Shown here: one piece after another, positions 1-7,289 of the stretch
How positions within the stretch are numbered: the first letter of the stretch is position 1
How the letters are laid out: the number at the start of each line of letters is the position of its first letter
NCBI GenBank assembly: GCA_003484545.1
Contig: DNCF01000308.1
Location: 1 to 7,289, forward strand
DNA length: 7,289 nucleotides
Source: Massilia sp.
Lineage (GTDB): Bacteria; Pseudomonadota; Gammaproteobacteria; Burkholderiales; Burkholderiaceae_D
Direction of reading: 5' to 3'
Translations under genes and position numbers: made by a program
The notes under the pieces: model-generated
Databases searched by the model: none
What the model was told of the DNA's origin: nothing
Seen by the model: the letters and a program-made list of their open reading frames with translations, nothing else

Positions 1-44
1 TTTTTTTTTTTTTTAAAAACAAAAAAAAAATCTCTTAAAAAAAA
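1..44. repeat. A/T homopolymer tract at left edge
   Basis: The first 44 bases read as 14 T, 5 A, C, 10 A, TCTCTT, then 8 A, so only three bases (positions 20, 32 and 34, all C) are not A or T. This is far from the GC-rich composition of the rest of the window. It could be the T tail of an intrinsic terminator whose stem lies left of the window, a bent or UP-element-like region upstream of yicC, or an unreliable stretch at a contig end. No hairpin is visible just to its right (45-70), so it does not look like the terminator of a leftward transcript starting inside this window. Confidence 0.6.
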
Positions 45-57
45 CCGAGGGTGATTG

Positions 58-66
58 TGTGGATAA
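58..66 (-). promoter_or_regulatory. Perfect DnaA box (TTATCCACA on the - strand)
   Basis: The + strand reads TGTGGATAA, the exact reverse complement of TTATCCACA, the high-affinity DnaA box consensus known from E. coli and many other bacteria. It lies 13 bases right of the A/T tract and about 85 bases before the yicC start. The match is certain; the function is inferred. I saw no second perfect box, so a full origin is unlikely. A regulatory site, overlapping the -35 region of the weak promoter proposed here, is the more modest reading. Chance occurrence of one such site somewhere in the window is not negligible. Confidence 0.45.
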
Positions 67-89
67 ATGTCGGTCTTGTAAAGAATAAT
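60..89 (+). promoter_or_regulatory. Weak candidate sigma-70 promoter upstream of yicC
   Basis: A -35-like TGGATA (60-65, 4 of 6 consensus bases), an 18-base spacer and a -10-like AATAAT (84-89, 5 of 6) can be aligned. Transcription would start near 96, and the A-run at 37-44 would then fall roughly where an UP element sits. The -35 half overlaps the DnaA box. Both elements are imperfect and the region is AT-rich enough to give such matches by chance, so this is a tentative call. Confidence 0.25.
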
Positions 90-150
90 GAGCGTCGGGC
101 AAGGTAAATACGCGCACATCGCGCGCGTCGTTTGCCGGTAGCCGGGCGCC

Positions 151-1071
151 GTGAAAACGGGGACTCCATTGAGCATTTCAAGCATGACAGGTTATGCGGT
201 TGCCACCAGCGAAGGCGCTGCCGGCACCCTCACGATCGAAATCAAGAGCGTCAATTCGCGCTTCCTCGATCTTCAGTTCCGCATCAACGACGAGCTGCGC
301 GCGCTGGAACCGGACCTGCGCGCCGCGATCATGGCCGCCATCACCCGCGGCAAGGTCGAAGCCCGACTGTCCTTCGGCCGCAAGGCCAGCGGCGGCACCC
401 AGGCGCTGAACCAGGAACTGCTGGCCGACCTGGCGCGGCTGCAGGGCGAGGTCACCCGCCACTTCGCTCAAGCTTCCCCGATGTCGGTCGCGGAACTGCT
501 GCGCTGGCCCGGCGTGATCGAGGAGTCGCACGTCGGCCAGGAGTCGCTGCAGGCGGACGTGGCCGCCCTCACCGCGAAGACGATCGCCGCTTTCGTCGAG
601 AGCCGCAAGCGCGAAGGCGCGGCGCTGGAAGCCATGCTGGTCTCGCGCATCGACGCGATGGAAGCGATCGTCAGGCGCATCACCCCCTTGATCCCGCAGG
701 TGATTTCGCAATTCCAGCAAAAGGCGGTCGAGCGCATGCAGGACGCGCTGGGGCTGGCCGGTCACGGCAACCCGTCGACCCTGACGCGCCAGGAAGTGTT
801 CGAACGCATCCGCCAGGAAGTGACGCTGTACGGCATCCGCATCGACGTCTCGGAAGAGCTGTCGCGCCTGTCGGCCCACCTGAACGAAACCCGCCACATC
901 CTGAAAAAGGGCGGCCAGGTCGGCAAGCGCCTCGACTTCATGATGCAGGAGCTGAACCGCGAAGCGAACACGCTCGGCGCCAAGGCCTCGGTCAAGGAGC
1001 TGGCGGACGCGTCGATGGAGCTGAAGCTCCTGATCGAGCAGATGCGCGAGCAGGTGCAGAACCTGGAGTAA
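151..1071 (+). CDS. yicC: YicC/YloC family endoribonuclease
   Basis: A 306-residue protein (from the GTG at 151) matching the YicC/YloC family along its length. The family N-terminal signature SMTGYA is at residues 11-16, followed by the conserved I-K-S-V-N-S-R-F-L-D stretch and TRGKVEA. The C-terminal DUF1732-type half carries DVSEEL (232-237), the KRLDFMMQELNRE motif near 259-271 and the closing REQVQNLE. Usual family length is about 290 residues. E. coli YicC has been reported as an RNase that acts on small RNA (RyhB); a role in RNA turnover here is inferred from family. The start is uncertain: TTG at 169 (giving MSISSMTGYA, with GGGG at 159-162 as a poor ribosome site) and ATG at 184 are in frame, and neither GTG nor TTG has a good Shine-Dalgarno. 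I suspect 169 may be the true start. The gene is 200 bases upstream of gmk on the same strand. Confidence 0.93.
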   Translation: MKTGTPLSISSMTGYAVATSEGAAGTLTIEIKSVNSRFLDLQFRINDELRALEPDLRAAIMAAITRGKVEARLSFGRKASGGTQALNQELLADLARLQGEVTRHFAQASPMSVAELLRWPGVIEESHVGQESLQADVAALTAKTIAAFVESRKREGAALEAMLVSRIDAMEAIVRRITPLIPQVISQFQQKAVERMQDALGLAGHGNPSTLTRQEVFERIRQEVTLYGIRIDVSEELSRLSAHLNETRHILKKGGQVGKRLDFMMQELNREANTLGAKASVKELADASMELKLLIEQMREQVQNLE

Positions 1072-1107
1072 GTACAATTTAATATGCGATGCGGGTTCGC
1101 TCGCACC

Positions 1108-1207
1108 GCTGGACGCGTGGACGGTGGAGCCGTCCGCCTTACGGGTAAATCGGATACGTTTCCGTCAAACCCGTAGGGTGGACGGCTTTGCCGTCCACGC
1201 GTTCAGC
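1108..1207. repeat. REP-type inverted pair (REPIN-like palindrome)
   Basis: Two 39-base arms, 1108-1146 and 1169-1207, are inverted copies that match at 33 of 39 positions by eye. Each arm is itself a hairpin: GTGGACGG facing CCGTCCGC on the left, GTGGACGG facing CCGTCCAC on the right, with four-base loops. The 22-base centre contains a near-palindrome (CGGATACGTTTCCG, 1151-1164) on the same axis, at 1157.5, so all 100 bases could fold as one long imperfect hairpin or as two small ones. This is the architecture of REPIN/BIME elements, non-autonomous repeats moved by RAYT (REP-associated tyrosine) transposases. Similar GTAGGGTGGACGG-type repeats are, from memory, frequent between genes in Oxalobacteraceae. 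Only one copy is visible here, so dispersal is inferred. It sits in the yicC-gmk gap and could affect read-through or mRNA stability. Confidence 0.75.
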
Positions 1208-1215
1208 TATATCAT
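1188..1215 (+). promoter_or_regulatory. Candidate promoter for gmk at REP element edge
   Basis: TTGCCG (1188-1193, 4 of 6 to the -35 consensus) and TATCAT (1210-1215, 5 of 6 to the -10 consensus) are separated by 16 bases. The -35 lies inside the right arm of the palindrome and the -10 lies in the AT-rich bases just after it. Initiation near 1222 would give a leader of about 50 bases before gmk. This is a consensus match only; a promoter upstream of yicC reading through remains possible. Confidence 0.35.
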
Positions 1216-1271
1216 GAACAATCGCGGCAAACAACGCCGCCATCAAGAACACAGAATCAAAGGAACACACC

Positions 1272-1916
1272 ATGCTCACCACCGCATTCTCCGGCAGCCT
1301 GTTCGTCGTCGCCGCGCCGTCCGGCGCCGGCAAGTCGACCTTGGTCAACGCGCTGCTGGCGCAGGAGCCGGGCATCCAGCTGTCGATCTCGACCACCACG
1401 CGTCCACCGCGCCCGGGCGAGCAGGACGGCGTGCACTACCACTTCACCACCGCCGAGGATTTCGAGAGGCGCGCCGAGCGTGGCGAATTCCTCGAATGGG
1501 CCGAGGTGCACGGCAATTACTACGGCACCAGCCGCCTGAGCGTGGAAGAAAAGATGAAAAGCGGCACCGACATCCTGCTGGAAATCGACTGGCAGGGCGC
1601 GCGCCAGGTCAAGAAGCAGTTCCCGGACGCGGCCGGCATCTTCATCCTGCCGCCGTCGATCGCGGCGCTGGAAGAGCGCCTGCACAAGCGCGGCACCGAC
1701 GAACCGCACATCATCACGCGGCGCCTGCTGGCCGCCGGGGGCGAGATCGCTCACGCTCCCGAGTTCGAATATGCTATCATCAACGAAGAGTTCAACGTCG
1801 CCCTGGCCGAGCTGCGGGCGATTGTCCAAGCGACACGTTGCCGCTTCGCCCAACAGGCCGCCCGCAACGCCTCGCTGTTTGCCCAGCTGGGTATCCACGC
1901 ACTGCAACAATCGTAA
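1272..1916 (+). CDS. gmk: Guanylate kinase
   Basis: A 214-residue cytoplasmic enzyme that phosphorylates GMP (and dGMP) to GDP with ATP, an essential step in guanine nucleotide supply. The P-loop APSGAGKST is at residues 15-23; the leading Ala instead of Gly is also seen in E. coli Gmk. Then follow the GMP-binding TTTRPPRPGE near 41-50, GNYYGTS near 80-86, the EIDWQGA motif near 103-109, FILPPS, and the lid/C-terminal segment RRLLAAGGEI. Length fits the family (about 205-215). The start is supported by AAAGGAA at 1259-1265, six bases before the ATG. It follows the REP element and is 51 bases upstream of rpoZ, so gmk-rpoZ-spoT likely share transcripts, as in the E. coli gmk-rpoZ-spoT operon. 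No key residue appears lost. Confidence 0.97.
   Translation: MLTTAFSGSLFVVAAPSGAGKSTLVNALLAQEPGIQLSISTTTRPPRPGEQDGVHYHFTTAEDFERRAERGEFLEWAEVHGNYYGTSRLSVEEKMKSGTDILLEIDWQGARQVKKQFPDAAGIFILPPSIAALEERLHKRGTDEPHIITRRLLAAGGEIAHAPEFEYAIINEEFNVALAELRAIVQATRCRFAQQAARNASLFAQLGIHALQQS
1772..1780 (+). promoter_or_regulatory. Possible extended -10 element inside gmk
   Basis: TGCTATCAT reads as an extended -10 (TGn followed by TATCAT, 5 of 6 consensus bases). No -35 is evident 16-18 bases upstream. It would start transcription about 180 bases before rpoZ and could serve as an internal promoter for rpoZ-spoT. It lies in the coding sequence for the conserved EYAIIN segment, so the match may be a by-product of codons. 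Confidence 0.15.
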
Positions 1917-1920
1917 TGTC

Positions 1921-1944
1921 TGCGGCGTCGTTCGCGCCGCCGCA
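1921..1944 (+). other. GC-rich hairpin in the gmk-rpoZ gap
   Basis: TGCGGCG (1921-1927) pairs perfectly with CGCCGCA (1938-1944) around a 10-base loop; an alternative pairing uses GCGGCG (1922-1927) with CGCCGC (1935-1940) and a 7-base loop. It begins four bases after the gmk stop codon and ends 13 bases before the rpoZ ribosome site. The following bases are pyrimidine-rich but lack a T run, so it is not a standard terminator. It might stabilise the 3' end of gmk mRNA or set the gmk to rpoZ ratio, which is inference. Confidence 0.35.
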
Positions 1945-1967
1945 CTTCTATCTATTTGGAGTCCACC

Positions 1968-2171
1968 ATGGCCCGCATCACCATCGAAGATTGCCTGAAA
2001 AACGTCCCGAACCGCTTCCAGCTGACCCTGGCCGCCACCTATCGCGCGCGCCAGTTGCTGCAGGGCCACACCCCGAAGGTCGAAGCCAAGGACAAGCCGA
2101 CCGTCGTCGCGCTGCGCGAAATCGCTGCCGGTAAAGTCGGCCTGGAAATGCTGAAAAAGGTGCCGATGTAA
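1968..2171 (+). CDS. rpoZ: DNA-directed RNA polymerase subunit omega
   Basis: A 67-residue protein beginning MARITIEDCL, the hallmark omega N-terminus, followed by the helical core NRFQLTLAATYRARQL and the TVVALREIAAGKVG segment. Omega wraps the C-terminal tail of the beta-prime subunit, helps polymerase assembly and, in E. coli, forms part of (p)ppGpp binding site 1. The ATG at 1968 is chosen because GGAG (1958-1961) stands six bases upstream; an upstream in-frame TTG at 1956 overlaps that ribosome site and is not credible. Length matches betaproteobacterial omega (about 67, shorter than E. coli's 91). It lies between gmk and spoT, 102 bases before the latter, which fits a transcript joining an alarmone-responsive polymerase subunit with the alarmone enzyme. 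Confidence 0.97.
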   Translation: MARITIEDCLKNVPNRFQLTLAATYRARQLLQGHTPKVEAKDKPTVVALREIAAGKVGLEMLKKVPM

Positions 2172-2273
2172 GGACGGGGCAAGGCCTGCCGGGTCTGCTC
2201 AAGAACGCACTCGAAATCGTCGGCCCGTAATTCTGTTATTCTGTCACCACACTGCGGCTGATCGACATAGCGT

Positions 2274-4511
2274 ATGAACCTGTCTACCCCGGATTCGACT
2301 CATTCAGGCAATCCCCCCGCCCGGGCCAAGCGCCCGGGCAAGCCGCAAGAAACCGCCGAGCCCACGGCCATCGGCGTTGCATCGGTCACGCAGCTGGTCG
2401 ATAAACTCTCCGAATACCTCACCCCCGTCGAGCTGAAGAAAGTCAAGGAAGCCTACCGCTTCTCGGACGAGATGCACCTCGGCCAGGTGCGCAAGTCGGG
2501 CGAACCCTATATCTCGCACCCGATCGCGGTGGCTGAGATCTGCGCCGAGTGGAAGCTCGATGCCCAGGCCATCATGGCCGCCCTGCTGCACGACGTCATC
2601 GAAGACCAGGACGTCAAGAAGGAAGAACTGATCGAGCGCTTCGGCCCGCAGGTCGCGAACCTGGTCGACGGCTTGTCCAAGCTGGAAAAGATCGAGTTCC
2701 AGAGCCTGGTCGAGGCGCAGGCGGAAAACTTCCGCAAGATGCTGCTGGCGATGGCGTCCGACGTGCGCGTGATCCTCATCAAGCTGGCCGACCGCCTGCA
2801 CAACATGCGCACGCTCGGCGTGATGGTCCCGGCCAAGAAGCGCCGCATCGCCGGCGAGACGATGGAAGTCTACGTCCCGATCGCGCACCGCCTCGGCCTG
2901 AACAACATCTACCGCGAGCTGCAGGACCTGGCCTTCTCGCACCTCTACCCGCTGCGCTACCGCACGCTGTCGAAGGCGGTCAAGGCGGCGCGCGGCAACC
3001 GGCGCGAGGTGGTCAAGAAGATCCTCGAGGCGGTCAAGCAGACGCTGGCCATGGCCGGCATCCACGCCGAGGTCTACGGCCGCGAGAAGACCCTGTTCGG
3101 CATCTATAAGAAGATGCGCAACAAGCACCTGTCGTTCTCGCAGGTGCTCGACGTGTATGGCTTTCGCGTCGTGGTCGACAGCATCCCGAACTGTTACGTG
3201 GCGCTCGGCACCCTGCACGGGCTGTACAAGCCGATGCCCGGCAAGTTCAAGGACTACATCGCGATCCGCAAGATCAACGGCTACCAGTCGCTGCATACCA
3301 CCCTGATCGGCCCCTACGGCACCCCGGTCGAATTCCAGATCCGCACCCAGGACATGCACCGCACCGCGGAGAGCGGCGTGGCGGCGCACTGGCTGTACAA
3401 GACCGGCGACCAGAACATGTCGGACCTGCAGCAGCGCACCCACGCCTGGCTGCAGTCGCTGCTCGACATCCAGCAGCAGACCGGCGACTCGGCCGAGTTC
3501 CTCGAGCACGTGAAGGTCGACCTGTTCCCGGATTCGGTCTACGTGTTCACGCCGAAGTCGAAGATCATCGCCCTGCCGCGCGGCGCCACGGCGCTCGACT
3601 TCGCCTACTCGATCCACACCGGCATCGGCGACCACTGCGTGGCGGTCAAGATCAACAACGAGACCCAGCCGCTGCGCACCGAGCTGCACAATGGCGACAT
3701 CGTCGAGATCGTCACCGACCCGAACTCGCGCCCGAGCCCGACCTGGCTCAACTACGTCCGTACCGGCAAGGCGCGCTCGGCGATCCGCCACCACCTGCGC
3801 ACGGTGAACGTCAACGAATCGGTCGAGCTGGGCCAGGAACTGCTGGCCCAGGCGCTGGCCGCGCGCGGCATCCAGCCCGAGCTGCCGGCCGCCACCATCG
3901 ACAAGGTGCTGGCCGAATCCTCGGCCAAGTCGATGGAGGAGCTGTACGCCGACATCGGCATCGGCAAGCGCATGCCGGCGCTGGTGGCGCGCCATATCTT
4001 CGGCCTGATGGAAGGCGAAACCGACGTGCTGCCGTCGAGCGCGCCGCTGGCCGGCGACATCGACCCGGTCACGATCTACGGCAGCGAAGGCGTGTCGGTC
4101 CAGCTGGCGCCCTGCTGCCTGCCGATCCCGGGCGACCAGATCGTCGGCCAGCTGCGCCGCGACCAGGGCCTGGTGGTACACACGGCCGACTGCCTGCCGG
4201 CCAAGCGCCTGCGCGCCAAGGAGCCGGACCGCTGGATCGCCGTGCAATGGGGCGAGGAGCTGAACCGCCGCTTCGACTGCCGCATCCGCCTCCTGATCAA
4301 CAACGAGAAAGGCATCCTCGCGCGCGTGGCGGCCGAGATCGGCGAATCGGACGGCAACATCACCTACGTCGGCATGGACGAGGACGACGAAAACATGATG
4401 ACCCAGCTGCGCTTCACGATCCAGGTGAAGGACCGGGTGCACCTGGCGCACCTGATCCGCAATTTGCGGCGCGTGGCGGGCGTCAACCGCGTCGAGCGCG
4501 AGCGGGCCTGA
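2274..4511 (+). CDS. spoT: Bifunctional (p)ppGpp synthetase/hydrolase SpoT (RSH family)
   Basis: A 745-residue long RelA/SpoT homologue governing the stringent response. The N-terminal HD hydrolase looks intact: H82 in ISHP, H106-D107 and E110-D111 in LLHDVIED, and D173 in KLADRLHNM. The synthetase domain starts near residue 269 (GREKTLFGIYKKM), has KFKD at 324-327 and the catalytic-type Glu353 in VEFQIRT. The basic KFKD corresponds to the RxKD motif of bifunctional enzymes, not the acidic ExDD of RelA, although its first residue is Lys rather than Arg. A TGS domain follows (about 417-478), then a helical region, a Cys-rich zinc-finger/CC segment (C614, C615, H636, C640) and an ACT/RRM domain (about 667-742). 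So both synthesis and hydrolysis are expected. No Shine-Dalgarno precedes the ATG; a weak extended -10 (TGTTATTCT, 2234-2242) lies in the rpoZ gap. The first 30 or so residues are Pro/Lys-rich and probably disordered. A strong terminator follows the stop. Confidence 0.97.
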   Translation: MNLSTPDSTHSGNPPARAKRPGKPQETAEPTAIGVASVTQLVDKLSEYLTPVELKKVKEAYRFSDEMHLGQVRKSGEPYISHPIAVAEICAEWKLDAQAIMAALLHDVIEDQDVKKEELIERFGPQVANLVDGLSKLEKIEFQSLVEAQAENFRKMLLAMASDVRVILIKLADRLHNMRTLGVMVPAKKRRIAGETMEVYVPIAHRLGLNNIYRELQDLAFSHLYPLRYRTLSKAVKAARGNRREVVKKILEAVKQTLAMAGIHAEVYGREKTLFGIYKKMRNKHLSFSQVLDVYGFRVVVDSIPNCYVALGTLHGLYKPMPGKFKDYIAIRKINGYQSLHTTLIGPYGTPVEFQIRTQDMHRTAESGVAAHWLYKTGDQNMSDLQQRTHAWLQSLLDIQQQTGDSAEFLEHVKVDLFPDSVYVFTPKSKIIALPRGATALDFAYSIHTGIGDHCVAVKINNETQPLRTELHNGDIVEIVTDPNSRPSPTWLNYVRTGKARSAIRHHLRTVNVNESVELGQELLAQALAARGIQPELPAATIDKVLAESSAKSMEELYADIGIGKRMPALVARHIFGLMEGETDVLPSSAPLAGDIDPVTIYGSEGVSVQLAPCCLPIPGDQIVGQLRRDQGLVVHTADCLPAKRLRAKEPDRWIAVQWGEELNRRFDCRIRLLINNEKGILARVAAEIGESDGNITYVGMDEDDENMMTQLRFTIQVKDRVHLAHLIRNLRRVAGVNRVERERA

Positions 4512-4530
4512 GACCGCAAGCCAAAGGACG

Positions 4531-4561
4531 AACAGCCCACCTCGCGTGGGCTGTTTTTTTT
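4531..4561 (+). terminator. Rho-independent terminator after spoT
   Basis: AACAGCCCAC (4531-4540) pairs perfectly over 10 bases with GTGGGCTGTT (4546-4555) around the loop CTCGC, and a run of eight T (4554-4561) follows. It starts 20 bases after the spoT stop and should end the gmk-rpoZ-spoT transcript, separating it from the transporter gene. Confidence 0.93.
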
Positions 4562-4860
4562 GGGGCCGGCGCCACCACGGCGCGGCGAACAGGCCCGGCG
4601 CCGCGCACCCGCCCTGCATGGCGCGCACATCCAATCGTGCCCGGCACCCGCATGCCCGAGTGGTAAACTTGACAAGACAGAGGAAGAAGAACCGCGCGGG
4701 CGGTTCCACGGCCGCCGCTCCGGCGCGGCCCGGCCTGTACCTGAACGCCCTCGCGCATGCCGCTTCCCTGCACGCCCGCCCGGCCTCGGGTGGCCATGTC
4801 AACAGGCTCGGCAGCGCCCCGCCCAGCCCGGTCCACAGGGCCGCGAAGGAAAGTAAATCG
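4562..4860 (+). other. GC-rich non-coding leader before the transporter gene
   Basis: About 300 bases with no credible gene. An open frame runs through it in register with the transporter, but its only upstream start lies inside the spoT terminator and its translation is rich in Ala, Arg, Pro and His with no family resemblance. The segment holds a possible promoter (4661-4669), a hairpin GAACCGC/GCGGTTC (4689-4695 with 4700-4706, loop GCGG), and a ribosome site AAGGA (4846-4850). No riboswitch was recognised. Confidence 0.5.
4661..4669 (+). promoter_or_regulatory. Candidate extended -10 promoter for the transporter
   Basis: TGGTAAACT fits an extended -10 (TGn plus TAAACT, 4 of 6 consensus bases) in an otherwise very GC-rich stretch. 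No -35 is visible at the right distance upstream. A perfect TTGACA at 4669-4674 overlaps its end, but the bases 16-18 downstream of that are GC-rich with no -10, so TTGACA alone is not credited. Initiation near 4676 would give a leader of about 185 bases. Confidence 0.3.
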
Positions 4861-6849
<1,989 letters not shown>

Positions 6850-6912
6850 ACTCCGGCCCGGCCGGTGCCGCTGGCCGAATGCCTGTTCGCTGCCATGAGC
6901 CGGTCTCCGCCT

Positions 6913-6940
6913 GCCCGTGCAGCGCCGATTTCGGACGGGC
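6913..6940. other. Hairpin between the convergent genes
   Basis: GCCCGT (6913-6918) pairs with ACGGGC (6935-6940), with a nested CCG/CGG pairing (6925-6927 with 6932-6934) inside. It abuts the stop codon of the - strand gene and lies 63 bases after the transporter stop. There is no T run on either strand, so a Rho-independent terminator is not supported; it could still aid 3'-end formation or be chance. The rest of 6850-6940 is GC-rich with no gene seen. Confidence 0.25.
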
Positions 6941-7289
6941 TTATCCGGACTGGCGTTCGAACAGGTCGCGCTCGCGCCAGCGCGCGGCGTACTCCTCGGC
7001 CAGTTCGGCCTCGCCGCGCTCGACCAGGAAGGCATGGGCGCGCTCGCAGGCCGCCTTGGTCGCATCGGGATCGAGCGCCATCGCCCGGCCCAGCGCCGCC
7101 AGCCCATCCCGTTCGCCCTTGTCGAGGCGCGCCAGGCCTTCCAGGTAATGTCCCACGGCGTGCTCGGGATGCGCGGCGGTGAAGGCGGCCAGGGGCGCGC
7201 GCAGGTCGTTGCCGGGCTCGAGGAACAGCGCAAGGCGCAGCAGTTCGAGCTGCTGTTCGGTATCCGGCGCTTCCAGCGCGCGCAGCTCG
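6941..7289 (-). CDS. C-terminal part of a TPR-like helical protein (5' end outside window)
   Basis: The last 115 codons of a leftward gene, ending with TAA at 6941-6943; the reading frame is open to the right edge, so the start is not in the window. The visible part is Ala/Leu/Glu-rich and helical. Segments such as HPEHAVGHYLEGLARLDKG, then LGRAMALDPDAT, then ACERAHAFLVERGE, show the small-residue spacing and the typical A-x-x-L-D-P turn of tetratricopeptide (TPR) repeats. The end, AARWRERDLFERQSG, is basic and hydrophilic. No enzyme motif is visible. Similar TPR-like tails occur, as I recall, at the C-terminus of some M48-type metallopeptidases and other multi-domain proteins, but nothing here shows such a domain, so function is left open. 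A Met at 7156 is in frame but the similarity pattern and coding continue upstream of it. The gene is convergent with the transporter. Confidence 0.75.
   Translation of the reverse strand, partial: ELRALEAPDTEQQLELLRLALFLEPGNDLRAPLAAFTAAHPEHAVGHYLEGLARLDKGERDGLAALGRAMALDPDATKAACERAHAFLVERGEAELAEEYAARWRERDLFERQSG

Noticed and set aside
58..66. Chromosomal replication origin
   Set aside because: Only one perfect DnaA box was seen, and neither dnaA, dnaN, rpmH nor a replication initiator gene is in the window.
110..128. ACGCGC/GCGCGT hairpin before yicC as a regulatory RNA element
   Set aside because: The 6-base stem is made of alternating CG dinucleotides, which pair easily by chance, and nothing else supports a riboswitch or attenuator.
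132..1082. 316-codon + strand frame overlapping yicC
   Set aside because: Out-of-frame shadow with Arg/His/Pro-rich translation; yicC in the neighbouring frame carries the full family signature.
1956..1967. TTG start four codons upstream for rpoZ
   Set aside because: The TTG overlaps the Shine-Dalgarno GGAG, and omega proteins begin MARIT, which fits the ATG at 1968.
1124..2134. 336-codon + strand frame spanning the REP element, gmk and rpoZ
   Set aside because: Crosses two recognisable genes in another frame and has an Arg/Pro-rich translation without any motif.
4669..4674. Perfect TTGACA as a promoter -35
   Set aside because: No -10-like sequence exists 16-18 bases downstream (the bases there are GC-rich), so the hexamer alone is not enough.
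4546..4860. In-frame N-terminal extension of the transporter starting inside the spoT terminator
   Set aside because: The start codon is in the terminator hairpin, the translation is low-complexity Ala/Arg/Pro/His with no family match, and the ATG at 4861 has a ribosome site and gives a normal BCCT N-terminus.
6859..6877. CGGCC/GGCCG hairpin after the transporter as an intrinsic terminator
   Set aside because: Only a 5-base stem with a 9-base loop and no T run; such pairings are expected by chance in DNA this GC-rich.

Overview
The window looks like chromosomal DNA from a GC-rich betaproteobacterium. The Oxalobacteraceae (Massilia, Duganella and relatives) are the best guess. This rests on recalled protein similarity, on the gene order yicC, gmk, rpoZ, spoT, which I associate with Burkholderiales, and on a REP-type palindrome of a kind I associate with that family. 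No marker here proves the genus.

Layout from left to right. Positions 1-150 hold an extreme A/T homopolymer tract, a perfect 9-base DnaA box and a weak candidate promoter. They lead into yicC (151-1071), an RNA-metabolism protein of the YicC/YloC endoribonuclease family. The 200-base gap after yicC contains a 100-base palindromic element (1108-1207) built of two inverted 39-base REP-like arms. Then come gmk (1272-1916, guanylate kinase), rpoZ (1968-2171, RNA polymerase omega subunit) and spoT (2274-4511, bifunctional (p)ppGpp synthetase/hydrolase), all on the + strand. A textbook intrinsic terminator (4531-4561) closes the group.

After a roughly 300-base GC-rich leader comes a separate + strand gene, a 662-residue BCCT-family transporter (4861-6849), probably for glycine betaine, choline or a related osmolyte. 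A convergent gene on the - strand enters from the right edge and ends at 6941. Only its C-terminal 115 codons are visible, and they look like a helical, TPR-like tail.

The first block has a coherent theme. Gmk makes GDP from GMP and is itself a known (p)ppGpp target in many bacteria. SpoT makes and destroys (p)ppGpp, and omega is part of a (p)ppGpp-binding site on RNA polymerase in E. coli. The block therefore joins guanine nucleotide supply, alarmone turnover and an alarmone-responsive polymerase subunit. The transporter is probably an independent stress (osmotic) gene.

I found no CRISPR array, tRNA, rRNA, integrase or transposase gene, and no convincing new multi-gene system. The non-coding signals most worth checking are the REP palindrome before gmk, with a possible promoter at its edge, and the DnaA box beside the A/T tract before yicC.
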